This document shows, piece after piece, positions 56,124 to 64,000 of a stretch of DNA of 64,000 nt. The DNA comes from Saccharopolyspora spinosa NRRL 18395 (lineage in GTDB: Bacteria > Actinomycetota > Actinomycetes > Mycobacteriales > Pseudonocardiaceae), in assembly GCF_000194155.1 (NCBI RefSeq), contig NZ_GL877879.1, positions 1,358,767 to 1,422,766 on the forward strand, given 5' to 3'. The notes below the pieces were generated by a model that had not been told where the DNA came from, did no database searches, and was given only the letters and a program-made list of their open reading frames with translations. A program made the translations under genes and the position numbers. Numbering within the stretch: position 1 is the stretch's first letter; each line of letters begins with the position of its first letter.

Positions 56124-56425
56124 CAGATCCAGCCCTTCGGCTCTTCGGGTTCGCGGAGCTGACGTGCTTGTTCTTCGCCTTGTTCGAGGGCGCGCTTGAT
56201 GGCCTCGGCCAAGCTTCGCCCGTTGGCGTAGCGAAGCTCTTCTGTGTTCAGCCGTACGGCGACGAGCTCGCCGTATGCGGTCAGCACGAGCTGTCCGAGG
56301 TCACTTTCCAGGTCGACCACGACCTGTTTTTCGCGCAGCTCCTCCGCTTGCTGCACCGCCCGCTTGTAGCGGTCTTGTGCTTGGGCCAACTCTTCTGCGA
56401 TGCGTTCTGATGACTGCTTCGACAA
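56123..56425 (-). CDS. YbaB/EbfC-like DNA-binding family protein (second copy)
   Basis: A 100-residue protein from TTG 56425. A helix (RIAEELAQAQDRYKRAVQQA) precedes a beta core (VVVDLESDLGQLVLTAYGEL) and a last helix (GRSLAEAIKRALEQGEEQAR), the YbaB/EbfC fold. In Pseudonocardiaceae such divergent copies typically head type VII-like operons (from memory). It follows the first copy by six bases. Confidence 0.65.
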   Translation of the reverse strand: MSKQSSERIAEELAQAQDRYKRAVQQAEELREKQVVVDLESDLGQLVLTAYGELVAVRLNTEELRYANGRSLAEAIKRALEQGEEQARQLREPEEPKGWI

Positions 56426-56431
56426 GACCTT

Positions 56432-56740
56432 TCAGCTCCCAAACCCCGGAAGGACCTCGATCAGCTTCGCATTGGAGTCATCGGTCGCCTGTGCCCGTGC
56501 TGAAGTGATCGCGTCCAGGATCTTTCCCTCTAGGGCCGATGGATGACCGGAGCGGAGTTCCGCGTCGGGTATCGACAGATCTTGTAGCACCCCAAGCCCG
56601 TTCACTCGTGCGACCACGGCCCGGTCTGTCGATGAGCCCGTGTAGGCACGTACTGCCGCCGCCTCCCGCAGTGCGTGCATAATGTTCTGCTTCTCCTTCA
56701 GCTCCGACAACATCGCGTCGAAGTCGGGAAGTTCTGGCAC
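56432..56740 (-). CDS. YbaB/EbfC-like DNA-binding family protein (first copy)
   Basis: A 102-residue protein from GTG 56740 with GGAGG upstream. MLSELKEKQNIMHALREAAA, then VVARVNGLGVLQDLSIPD and ALEGKILDAITSARAQATDD give the helix-beta-helix layout of YbaB. It is the first gene of the five-gene operon running to 54491. Confidence 0.65.
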   Translation of the reverse strand: MPELPDFDAMLSELKEKQNIMHALREAAAVRAYTGSSTDRAVVARVNGLGVLQDLSIPDAELRSGHPSALEGKILDAITSARAQATDDSNAKLIEVLPGFGS

Positions 56741-56914
56741 GACAACCTCCAGGTCTTGCCAAGCCCGGGACGGCTAACGAAATCCGCACAAACTTCGGCA
56801 GCCGAGCATATCCGGCACATTTCGCACCCGAGGCAGATCGTGCTAGCAGCGCGAATCTCCTAGGCAATCTCACCCGTACGGCGCAACACGATGCGCCGGA
56901 AGCATGCGCCTGGT

Positions 56915-58864
56915 TCAGCGGCGCTTGGTGCGGAGGTAGTCGCCGACGACCGCCGCGCCGAGGCCGTCCGGGGTGGGTGCCAGGACGCGGCCGCCGCCGC
57001 GGCGGGCCACGACGTCCACGAAAGCCTCCAGGCTCGGATCCTCGCCGAGCATGAAGACGCTCAACGTGGCGCCCAGGTGGTGCAGGGCGTCCACTTCGGA
57101 CAGCGTGACCTGCAGGGTGTGCCGCGTCGGCGGGTACTGGAACACCGCCTCGCCGTCGGGTTCGAGGTGGGCGGTGGGTTCGCCGTCGGTCACCACGAGC
57201 ACGACCGGCTGGGCGTCCGGGTGGCGGCGCAGGGCGCGGCCCGCGAGCAGCAGCGCGTGGTGCAGGTTCGTGCCCTGCTCCCAAACCCCTTCCAGCGCAG
57301 CGAGTTCACCGACGTCCACAGTGGACGCGTAACGTCCGAAGGTCACCAGTTGCAGCGCGTCCGAGCGGAACCGGGTCGCGATCAGGTGGTGCAGCGCGAG
57401 GGCGGTGCGCTTCATCGGCACCCAGCGGCCGTCCTGCACCATCGACCACGACGTGTCCACGCAGAGCACCACCGCCGCGCGCGAACGCTGCTCGGTCTCG
57501 GCCACCTCCAGGTCCGAGATGTCCAGCTGCGCCGAATCCGGTCCCTCCGCCGCGCGCCGCAGCACAGAGTTGCGCACCGTGCGGACGGCGTCCCACGGCT
57601 CCGCGTCGCCGTAGCTCCACGGCCGCGTGGTGCCGGTCAACTCCCCCGCCGCGCCCGCGCGGTCGGTGTCGCGCTCGCCGCGCCGCGACCGGAGCTGCGA
57701 GATCACCGAGCGCAGCGCGGTCTCCCCGAGTCGGCGCAGGGCGCGCGGTGACAGCCTCAAGCTGCCGTCGGGTGCCCGTTGCAGCAGTCCCTGCTGCCGC
57801 AACTGCTGCTCGATCTCCGACAGCCGCTGCGCATCGACGACGGCCTGCGGGCCGAGCTGCCGCTCCAGCGCCTCCAGGTCGATGTCCTCCAGGCTCGCGC
57901 CCGGATAGGCCTGTCCGAGCTGCTCCGCCAACCGCTCCAGCTCACCGAGGTCGGCCATCGCCGCCGTTGCTTCGGCCAGCCCCATCGGCTGGTCGCCGCG
58001 GAACCGCGCCCGGCCCGTCCAGTCCTCGCCGGGCCGCAGCCCCTGCAACTGCTGGTCGAGCCGCTGCAACGCCTGGGCGATGCGCGGGTCGCCGAAGGTC
58101 TGCTGGGACAGCGACATCAACTCGGCGCGCTGCTGCTCGCTCATGGAGTTCAGCAACCGCTGGGCGGCCGCCGAGCGGGCCGCCAGCGCGTCGATCAGCT
58201 CGTCGACGTTGCGCGGGTTCTCCGGGAAGAAATCGCCGTGGCTGGCCATGAACTGCTCGAACTTCTGCTGGATCTCGGAGTCCCCGCGGGCGTGCGCGGC
58301 CAGCAGCGCCGACAGGTCGTCGAGCATCTGCCGCACCCGCTCGACGTCCTCGGCCGTGACCTGCTGCATCGCCTGCTTCATGCCCTGGAAGCGCTGTTCG
58401 AGGAACTCGGTGCCCAGCATCTGCCGGATCTCCTCGAAGGTTTCCCGCGCGTCCGACGACCGCCAGTCGTAGTTCGCCAGCTCCGAGACCTGGCCCGCGA
58501 CGTCCGGCGGCAGCGCGTCCAACTGCAGCTCGCGGAACCGCGCGTCCTCGCTGGTGTCGGCCGCGAGCGCCAGCCGCTCCTCCGCCAGCGCGCGGTCCAG
58601 CAGCCGGCGGACCTCGGAGATCGTCCCGTCGAGCCGGTGCCGCCGCTGCATCTCGCTGCGCCGCTGCCACAGCCGCCGGGTGAGCTCATCGAGACCAGCG
58701 GTGTCGCGGGTTCCGGTGCGCAGCAACTCTTCCAGCGCGGAGCGCGGCGAGGCACCTTCCATGACATCGCGGCCGATCTGGTCCAGTGCCGCGCGCAGAT
58801 CCACCGGCGGCGCCAGGGGATCCGCCCCGCCGTGCCACGCGTTGTACCGGAACCGGCGGCTCAT
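56915..58864 (-). CDS. VWA-domain protein partnered with a MoxR-type AAA ATPase
   Basis: A 649-residue protein. The first 400 residues are helical and Gln/Arg-rich (ARDTSEDARFRELQ-like region, LRQQGLLQRAPDGSLRL). The C-terminal von Willebrand A domain has the MIDAS DTSWSMVQDGRW and VVLVVTDGEPTAHLEPDG. ATG 58864 overlaps the AAA stop (TGATG). VWA/MoxR pairs act as chaperones inserting metals or remodelling complexes; the client is unknown. This ChlD-like arrangement is common in actinobacteria. Confidence 0.85.
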   Translation of the reverse strand: MSRRFRYNAWHGGADPLAPPVDLRAALDQIGRDVMEGASPRSALEELLRTGTRDTAGLDELTRRLWQRRSEMQRRHRLDGTISEVRRLLDRALAEERLALAADTSEDARFRELQLDALPPDVAGQVSELANYDWRSSDARETFEEIRQMLGTEFLEQRFQGMKQAMQQVTAEDVERVRQMLDDLSALLAAHARGDSEIQQKFEQFMASHGDFFPENPRNVDELIDALAARSAAAQRLLNSMSEQQRAELMSLSQQTFGDPRIAQALQRLDQQLQGLRPGEDWTGRARFRGDQPMGLAEATAAMADLGELERLAEQLGQAYPGASLEDIDLEALERQLGPQAVVDAQRLSEIEQQLRQQGLLQRAPDGSLRLSPRALRRLGETALRSVISQLRSRRGERDTDRAGAAGELTGTTRPWSYGDAEPWDAVRTVRNSVLRRAAEGPDSAQLDISDLEVAETEQRSRAAVVLCVDTSWSMVQDGRWVPMKRTALALHHLIATRFRSDALQLVTFGRYASTVDVGELAALEGVWEQGTNLHHALLLAGRALRRHPDAQPVVLVVTDGEPTAHLEPDGEAVFQYPPTRHTLQVTLSEVDALHHLGATLSVFMLGEDPSLEAFVDVVARRGGGRVLAPTPDGLGAAVVGDYLRTKRR

Positions 58865-60264
58865 CAGCTGTACACCGACCGGTCGTCATCGGCGTCTTTG
58901 CCGAGCCGCTTCGCCAGGTACAGCGACTCCAGGGCCAGCTCGACGGCGCTGGCGATGCGCCCCGGCGGATCCCCGGCGCGCACCCCGAGCCGCTCGGCGA
59001 CCTGGTGCAGCACCGGCAGCTCCGGCAGCGCGGTGAGGACGTCGCGCCCGGCGACGCGCTCACCGGTGGCCACCGGGTGCCCGTCGACGACTGCCTGGGC
59101 CAGCGACTGCAGGTCCAGCCCGGCGAACAGGCCACGGGCGGTGTCGGCCACCGAACGCCGCAGCAGGTAGCCCAGCAGCTCGTCCTCGCGGCCCTCCTCG
59201 CCGGCCTCGAACTCGATCTTGCCGCGCAGCACGGCGGGCACCGCCGCCAGGTCGACCGGCCGCGCCACCGCCGGGTGCTCGCCGGTCACCGCGGACCGGT
59301 GCAGCGCGGCGGCCGAGACGGTCTCGGCGGCGGCGATGGCGAACCGGGCCGACACCCCGGAGCGCTGGTCGACCGCGGCGGATTCGCGCAGATGGCCGAC
59401 GAAGCGGGCGAGCACCTCCAGCAGGTGGTCGCCGACCTCTGCAGGCAGGTCCGCCTCCTGGCGCACCAGCGACACCTCGTCGTCGACGTCCAGCGGGTAG
59501 TGGGTGCGGATCTCCGCGCCGAAGCGGTCCTTCAGCGGCGTGATGATCCGGCCCCGGTTCGTGTAGTCCTCGGGGTTGGCGGTGGCGACCAGCAACACGT
59601 CCAGCGGCAGCCGCAGGCTGTAGCCGCGGATCTGGATGTCCCGCTCCTCCATCACGTTCAGCAGCGCGACCTGGATCCGCTCCGCCAGGTCGGGCAGTTC
59701 GTTGACCGTGACGATGCCGCGGTGCGCGCGGGGCACGAGTCCGAAGTGGATCGTCTCCGGGTCGCCCAGCGAACGGCCCTCGGCGACCTTCACCGGGTCC
59801 ACGTCGCCGACCAGGTCGCCGACCGAGGTGTCCGGGGTGGCCAGCTTCTCCACATACCGCTCGCTGCGGTGCCGCCAGGCGACCGGCAGGTCGTCGCCGA
59901 GCTCCACGGCGCGGCGGCGGGAGGCCGGGGTGATCGGCCGCAGCGGGTGTTCGCCGAGCTCCGAGCCCTCGATCACCGGCGTCCACTCGTCCAGCAGTTC
60001 GACGAGGCTGCGCAGCAGCCGCGTCTTGCCCTGCCCGCGCTCCCCGAGCAGCACGACGTCGTGCCCGGCGATCAGGGCGCGTTCCAGCTGCGGCAGCACG
60101 GTCTGGTCGAATCCGACGATGCCGGGCCACAGCGCCCGGCCGGAGCGCAGCGCGGTCAGCAGGTTGGCGCGCAGCTCGGCCTTGACGCTGCGCGGGACGT
60201 GGCCGCTGGACCGCAGCTCTCCTGCCGTGCGGGGCAGCCCTTCGGGTTGAGTCGGGGTCGTCAC
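58864..60264 (-). CDS. MoxR/ChlI-type AAA+ ATPase
   Basis: A 466-residue ATPase from GTG 60264 (an upstream TTG at 60294 is possible). VVLLGERGQGKTRLLRSL is Walker A, and GIVTVNELPDLAERIQVALL plus NVMEERDIQIRGYSLRLPLD give Walker B and the helix-2 insert. LVATANPEDYTNRGRIITPL is sensor I and the Arg finger region. It likely powers the VWA partner encoded just downstream. Confidence 0.86.
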   Translation of the reverse strand: MTTPTQPEGLPRTAGELRSSGHVPRSVKAELRANLLTALRSGRALWPGIVGFDQTVLPQLERALIAGHDVVLLGERGQGKTRLLRSLVELLDEWTPVIEGSELGEHPLRPITPASRRRAVELGDDLPVAWRHRSERYVEKLATPDTSVGDLVGDVDPVKVAEGRSLGDPETIHFGLVPRAHRGIVTVNELPDLAERIQVALLNVMEERDIQIRGYSLRLPLDVLLVATANPEDYTNRGRIITPLKDRFGAEIRTHYPLDVDDEVSLVRQEADLPAEVGDHLLEVLARFVGHLRESAAVDQRSGVSARFAIAAAETVSAAALHRSAVTGEHPAVARPVDLAAVPAVLRGKIEFEAGEEGREDELLGYLLRRSVADTARGLFAGLDLQSLAQAVVDGHPVATGERVAGRDVLTALPELPVLHQVAERLGVRAGDPPGRIASAVELALESLYLAKRLGKDADDDRSVYS

Positions 60265-60382
60265 GCCCCCGACGCTACCGGCAGGAACCGACAAGCGCTG
60301 CCATAGCAGAAAGGATTTCGCATGTGGGCTCGCTGGAGTAGAAACACCGAGTAACCCGCGATGGCACGCGCAGGAGGATCAA

Positions 60383-61621
60383 GTGGCCCTGGAAATCGAG
60401 GTCGAGCCCGGCGAAGTCGGTTTCGACGCCGCCCGGCTGAACCGGATCGACGAGCACTTCGCGAAGTACGTGGAGGCCGGCAAGCTGCCGGGCTGGCTGG
60501 CGCTGGTGTCCCGGCACGGCAAGATCGCGCACCTGTCGACGCACGGCATGCGCGACATCGCCAGCGGCGCCCCGATGCAGACCGACACGCTGTTCCGGAT
60601 CTACTCCATGACCAAGCCGGTCACCTCGGTGGCGATCATGATGCTGCACGAGGAGTGCGCCTTCGAGCTCACCGACCCGGTCGCCGACTTCATCCCATCG
60701 TTTGCCGACCTGCGGGTCTACCGCGGCGGGACCGCCCGCGCCCCGCAGACCCGCCCGGCAGGCGAGGACATGCGGATCTGGCACCTGCTGACGCACACCT
60801 CCGGCCTCACCTACCCCTTCCACTACCTGAACCCGGTCGACGAGCTCTACCGCCGCGCCGGGTTCGAGTTCGGCATGGCTGCCGACCTCGACCTGGCGGG
60901 CTGCTGCGACGCCTGGGCGAGCATGCCGCTGCTGTTCGACCCGGGCACGGCCTGGAACTACTCGGTGGCCACCGACGTGCTGGGCCGGATCGTGGAGGTG
61001 GCGTCCGGGCAGACGCTGGACGAGTTCTTCCGCACCCGCATCTTCGAGCCGCTGGGCATGACCGACACCGGCTTCGCGGTGGACCGCGCCAACGCCGACC
61101 GGCTCGCCACCCTCTACATGGCCGACCCGCAGGGCAAGGCCCGCCCATACCCGAAGCACGGGAAGCTGCACGCGGCGGCGTTCGAGCTGCCCAAGGCCCT
61201 CTCCGGCGGCGGCGGGCTGTTCTCCTCCGCGCACGACTACCACCGGTTCACGCAGATGCTGCGCCGCGAGGGCGAGCTCGACGGCACGCGCGTGCTCGGC
61301 AGCCGCACGGTGCGGTACATGACCCGAAACCACCTGCCCGGCGGCGCGGACCTGGAAACCCTGGCGCTCGGGTCGTTCTCCGAGGTGGCCAACGCGGGCA
61401 AGGGCTTCGGGCTGGGCTTCGCGGTGATCGACGACCCGCTGGCGGCGAAGGTGATCGGCTCCCGGGGCGAGCTCTCCTGGGGCGGCCTGGCCAGCACCGT
61501 GTTCTGGGTGGACCCGGCCGAGGACCTGACGGTGCTGTTCCTGACCCAGCTGATGCCGTCGAGCACCCACCCGATCCGCCCCCAACTGCACCAACTCGTC
61601 TACCAGTCCCTAGTGGACTGA
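60383..61621 (+). CDS. Serine hydrolase of the beta-lactamase class C/esterase family VIII type
   Basis: A 412-residue protein from GTG 60383 with AGGAGG upstream. The SxxK nucleophile motif is Ser75-Met-Thr-Lys78 (IYSMTKPVTSVAIMML). WNYSVATDVLGRIVEV supplies the Tyr, and RGELSWGGLASTVFWVDP the GG near the C-terminus. No signal peptide is seen, so it is cytoplasmic and more likely an esterase than a beta-lactamase. It overlaps the convergent MBL gene by 12 bp. Confidence 0.87.
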   Translation: MALEIEVEPGEVGFDAARLNRIDEHFAKYVEAGKLPGWLALVSRHGKIAHLSTHGMRDIASGAPMQTDTLFRIYSMTKPVTSVAIMMLHEECAFELTDPVADFIPSFADLRVYRGGTARAPQTRPAGEDMRIWHLLTHTSGLTYPFHYLNPVDELYRRAGFEFGMAADLDLAGCCDAWASMPLLFDPGTAWNYSVATDVLGRIVEVASGQTLDEFFRTRIFEPLGMTDTGFAVDRANADRLATLYMADPQGKARPYPKHGKLHAAAFELPKALSGGGGLFSSAHDYHRFTQMLRREGELDGTRVLGSRTVRYMTRNHLPGGADLETLALGSFSEVANAGKGFGLGFAVIDDPLAAKVIGSRGELSWGGLASTVFWVDPAEDLTVLFLTQLMPSSTHPIRPQLHQLVYQSLVD

Positions 61622-62587
61622 AAGACTGCTTCCGGGCTCGACACCCGAGCCCAGGACGCGGGATTCGCCGATGGCGAAGTCCCAGAGCTGCTGCGGGTCG
61701 CGGCCGGTGTCGCGCCAGGCCTTGCGGACGCGGCTCAGCGGTTCGACGACCGGTTCCCGGGTCAGCACGAACGTCCCCCAGTGCATCGTCGCCGCGTACC
61801 TCGCGCCCAGGTCCGTCACCGCCCGCACCGCCTCCTCCGGGTTCATGTGCACCGGCTTCATGAACCACCGCGGCGCGTACGCGCCGATCGGCACCATCGC
61901 CACGTCGATGCCCTGGTACTGCTGCCCGATCTCGGCGAAGTGCGGGCCGTAGCCGGTGTCCCCGGCGTGGTAGACCCGGTGCTCCGGGCCGGAGATCACC
62001 CAGCTGCCCCACAGGCTGCGGCAGGTGTCCCGCGGGCCGCGGCGGCTCCAGTGCTGCGCGGGCGCGAAGTCGAACGTCAGCCCGGCGACCTCCGCCGACT
62101 GCCACCAGTCCAGCTCGACGACCTCGGTAAAGCCGCGGCGCCGGAACCAGCGGCCCACCCCGGCGGGCACCAGCACCGGGGTGTCGCGCGGCAACCGCAG
62201 CACGGTGGGCGCGTCCAGGTGGTCGTAGTGGTTGTGGCTGATCACGACCGCGTCGACGGGCGGCAACTCGCCGAAGGAGACACCCGGCGGCGTCAGCCGG
62301 CGCGGCACGCCGGGAATCCGGGACGACCAAACGGGATCGGTGAGCACCGTGGCCCCGGCCATCCGCACCACGTAGGTCGCGTGGCCGACCCAGGTGACCG
62401 CGGTGTCCCGCGCCGTGACCGGCGGCAGCCCGGTGCGCAGCACCGGGATCCGGTTGGAGTCCTCCACCCGGCCGCGGAATCCACCGGTCCACATCAGCCG
62501 CAGCACGTCGCTGAAGCGGGGCAGCGGCGTGTGCAGGCGGTCGGCGTAGGAGGGCTGGATCGTCGGCTGCTGGTACCGGGTTCGCAC
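61610..62587 (-). CDS. MBL-fold metallohydrolase, UlaG/NAPE-PLD-like
   Basis: A 325-residue enzyme from GTG 62587. TWVGHATYVVRMAGATVLTD, the zinc motif VVISHNHYDHLD, FDFAPAQHWSRRG, VYHAGDTGYGPHF and TMHWGTFVLTREP match the NAPE-PLD/UlaG branch of metallo-beta-lactamase hydrolases. The substrate could be a phosphodiester or lactone. The frame stays open to 62662, but the preceding gene ends at 62632. Confidence 0.87.
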   Translation of the reverse strand: MRTRYQQPTIQPSYADRLHTPLPRFSDVLRLMWTGGFRGRVEDSNRIPVLRTGLPPVTARDTAVTWVGHATYVVRMAGATVLTDPVWSSRIPGVPRRLTPPGVSFGELPPVDAVVISHNHYDHLDAPTVLRLPRDTPVLVPAGVGRWFRRRGFTEVVELDWWQSAEVAGLTFDFAPAQHWSRRGPRDTCRSLWGSWVISGPEHRVYHAGDTGYGPHFAEIGQQYQGIDVAMVPIGAYAPRWFMKPVHMNPEEAVRAVTDLGARYAATMHWGTFVLTREPVVEPLSRVRKAWRDTGRDPQQLWDFAIGESRVLGSGVEPGSSLSVH

Positions 62588-62631
62588 CCGACCAGATTGC
62601 CCCGCCCGGCAGCCGGTCCGCACCCGCGGCT

Positions 62632-63426
62632 TCAGAACGCGGGCCAGGGGATGGCCGGCCATTCCCCGGAGGGGGCGGGGAACGTCCCCTCCTCCAGCAG
62701 CCGCTCGATGCGCGCGTTGACCGCCTGGATTTCCTTCGGCGTCACGTGTTCTGCCAGCTCAGCGGCCAGCGGGCCTTCCATTAGGGCGCGCAGCTCGCCG
62801 AGCCGGTCGACGACGTCGGCCGGCAGCGGCTGGCCGATCCAGCCCCAGAGCACGGTGCGCAGCTTGTCGTCGGTGTTCAGGCTCACGCCGTGATCGACGC
62901 CCAGCACCTGGCCGTCCGGCGCGTGCAGGACGTGCCCGCCCTTGCGGTCGGCATTGTTGATCACGATGTCGAGCACGGCTAACAGCCGCAGCTGTTCGTG
63001 GTCGGCGTGCGCCAGCACCACCGGGTCGCCGCGGTGGTCCTGGGCGCGCAGTACCGGCAGCCAACCGTCCGGCACCTCGCCCGGGCCGACGATGTCGACC
63101 AGCTGCGAATCCTCTTCGGTGTCCACCCACAACTGCACCATGCCCGGCCCGAACGGGCCGTCGCGCAACAGCGTCGGCGGGACCAGCCCCCAGCCGGTGG
63201 CCTCGGACAGGAGGTAGGACGCGACCTCGCGACCGGCGAGCGTGCCGTCCGGGAAGTCCCACAGCGGCCGCTCCCCGCGCACCGGCTTGTAGACGCACTC
63301 GGCTGAGACGCCGTCGGCCTCGATCCTGCAGAACAGCGTCGCGTTGGACGCCTCCACCAGCCGCCCCTGCACGTCCAACCGGCCGTGCAGGAGCAGTTCG
63401 CGGACCGCGGGATCACCGGCGCGCAC
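62632..63426 (-). CDS. SCO1664-family protein (PI3/4-kinase-like fold)
   Basis: A 264-residue protein from GTG 63426. The kinase-like motifs are ECVYKPVRGERPLWDFPDG (ATP-binding Lys), LLAVLDIVINNADRKGGHVL (catalytic NxxDR/K) and VLGVDHGVSLNTDDKLRTVL (metal Asp). Members form a conserved pair with DUF3090 in actinobacteria. Function is unknown. It follows the DUF3090 stop by five bases, so the two are co-transcribed. Confidence 0.83.
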   Translation of the reverse strand: MRAGDPAVRELLLHGRLDVQGRLVEASNATLFCRIEADGVSAECVYKPVRGERPLWDFPDGTLAGREVASYLLSEATGWGLVPPTLLRDGPFGPGMVQLWVDTEEDSQLVDIVGPGEVPDGWLPVLRAQDHRGDPVVLAHADHEQLRLLAVLDIVINNADRKGGHVLHAPDGQVLGVDHGVSLNTDDKLRTVLWGWIGQPLPADVVDRLGELRALMEGPLAAELAEHVTPKEIQAVNARIERLLEEGTFPAPSGEWPAIPWPAF

Positions 63427-63431
63427 GCCGG

Positions 63432-63998
63432 TCAGACCTCTTCCGAGCGGCGGTAGCCGTTCTGCCGCGGGCAGATGTGACCGGCCGGGTCCAGCGGTTC
63501 GGCGCACAGCGGGCACGGCTTCCGGCCCGCGTTGATGACGCGCTCGGCGCGCTCGGCGAACGCCCGGGCATTCGCGGGGCTGAGGAACACCCGCAGCGCG
63601 TCGGGGCCCTCCTCGGTGTCGTCGAGGACCACCGACTCGTCGATCTCCTCCTCGGTGACCGCGAGCAGCTCGACGACCACCGCTTCGGACTCGGCGTCCC
63701 AGCCCAGCCCCATCGTGCCGACCCGGAACTCCTCGTCCACCGGCACCGCCAGCGGGTCGGTGTCGACCAGGTCGTCGGGGGTCTCGGTGGGCAGGTCGGT
63801 GTTGAACCGCCGTTGCACTTCCTCCAGCAGCGCGCCGATGCGTTCGGCCAGCACCGACACCTGCTGCTTCTCTAACTGCACGCTCACCGTGCGGACGTCC
63901 TCGGACGCCTGCAGGTAGAAGATGCGCTCACCGGGTTCACCGACCGTTCCGGCGACGAATCGGTCGGGTTGACGGAAGACGTGGATGACACGAGCCAT
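63432..63998 (-). CDS. DUF3090 family protein with C-terminal zinc ribbon
   Basis: A 188-residue protein from ATG 63998. MARVIHVFRQPDRFVAGTVG begins the DUF3090 core. FLSPANARAFAERAERVINA leads into GRKPCPLCAEPLDP and GHICPRQNGYR, a CxxC...HxC-type zinc site. The protein is conserved next to the SCO1664-like gene. Function unknown. The window ends two bases upstream of its start. Confidence 0.86.
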   Translation of the reverse strand: MARVIHVFRQPDRFVAGTVGEPGERIFYLQASEDVRTVSVQLEKQQVSVLAERIGALLEEVQRRFNTDLPTETPDDLVDTDPLAVPVDEEFRVGTMGLGWDAESEAVVVELLAVTEEEIDESVVLDDTEEGPDALRVFLSPANARAFAERAERVINAGRKPCPLCAEPLDPAGHICPRQNGYRRSEEV

Positions 63999-64000
63999 GA

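Overview
The window is from a high-GC actinobacterium, most likely Pseudonocardiaceae. Saccharopolyspora is my best guess but is not proven by the sequence. It carries the full Pup-proteasome system (pup, prcB, prcA, dop, pafA, pafB, pafC, arc), mycothiol synthesis (mshC) and Tat genes. From memory, the gene order parallels the Mycobacterium tuberculosis Rv2090 to Rv2134 region: exonuclease, small membrane protein, helY, tatC, tatA, pafC, pafB, pafA, ... prcA, prcB, pup, dop, ... arc, trmI, recB-like, hisG, hisE, metH, PAC2, mshC, DUF3090. Accessory DNA has been inserted at several points in this backbone.

Layout. 0-4.3 kb: end of a fructose operon (fruK, DeoR regulator), a 5'-3' exonuclease, an Eis-type acetyltransferase and a DUF4333 membrane protein. 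4.37-8.88 kb: an accessory island against the 3' end of helY. It holds a borosin-type peptide alpha-N-methyltransferase followed by a 60-residue peptide with a Val/Ile/Phe-rich tail, bracketed by 69/68-bp direct repeats. Next come a field of perfect inverted repeats, several small ORFs and an XRE/TPR regulator. A 46-bp duplicate of the helY 3' end plus terminator lies at the junction. 8.9-19.6 kb: helY, a frameshifted diacylglycerol kinase gene, tatC, tatA, pafC, pafB, a SUKH-domain gene and pafA. 19.8-25.6 kb: a PAP2-DAG kinase fusion, then a decayed mobile region with a prohead protease remnant, an Scr1-type XRE/DUF6879 operon, small ORFs with a nonsense codon or frameshift, and a serine integrase remnant. 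25.6-32.4 kb: prcA, prcB, pup, dop, an aldo/keto reductase and arc. 32.8-41.3 kb: two DUF4878 membrane proteins (one frameshifted at a C9 tract), trmI, a site-2 protease, a RecB-like nuclease, a VOC protein, hisG, hisE, a homoserine dehydrogenase-like gene and a HAD phosphatase. 41.4-50 kb: metH, a large flippase/kinase-like membrane protein, PAC2 and mshC. 50.5-53.4 kb: a proline/glycine-betaine ABC operon. 53.6-56.7 kb: a decayed XRE/DUF397 pair and a low-GC type VII secretion-like operon. 56.9-64 kb: a VWA/MoxR-AAA pair, a serine hydrolase, an MBL-fold enzyme, an SCO1664-like protein and DUF3090.

How the genes work together. Dop deamidates Pup, PafA ligates it to substrates, Arc unfolds them and PrcA/PrcB degrade them; PafBC is the associated WYL regulator pair. 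HisG/HisE, MetH and MshC make a metabolic block around histidine, methionine and mycothiol. The strongest candidate for an undescribed system is the borosin locus. The enzyme keeps the C-terminal substrate-recognition helices of fused fungal borosins but its own tail has no core-like sequence, while the next, separately translated ORF ends in a core-like hydrophobic stretch.
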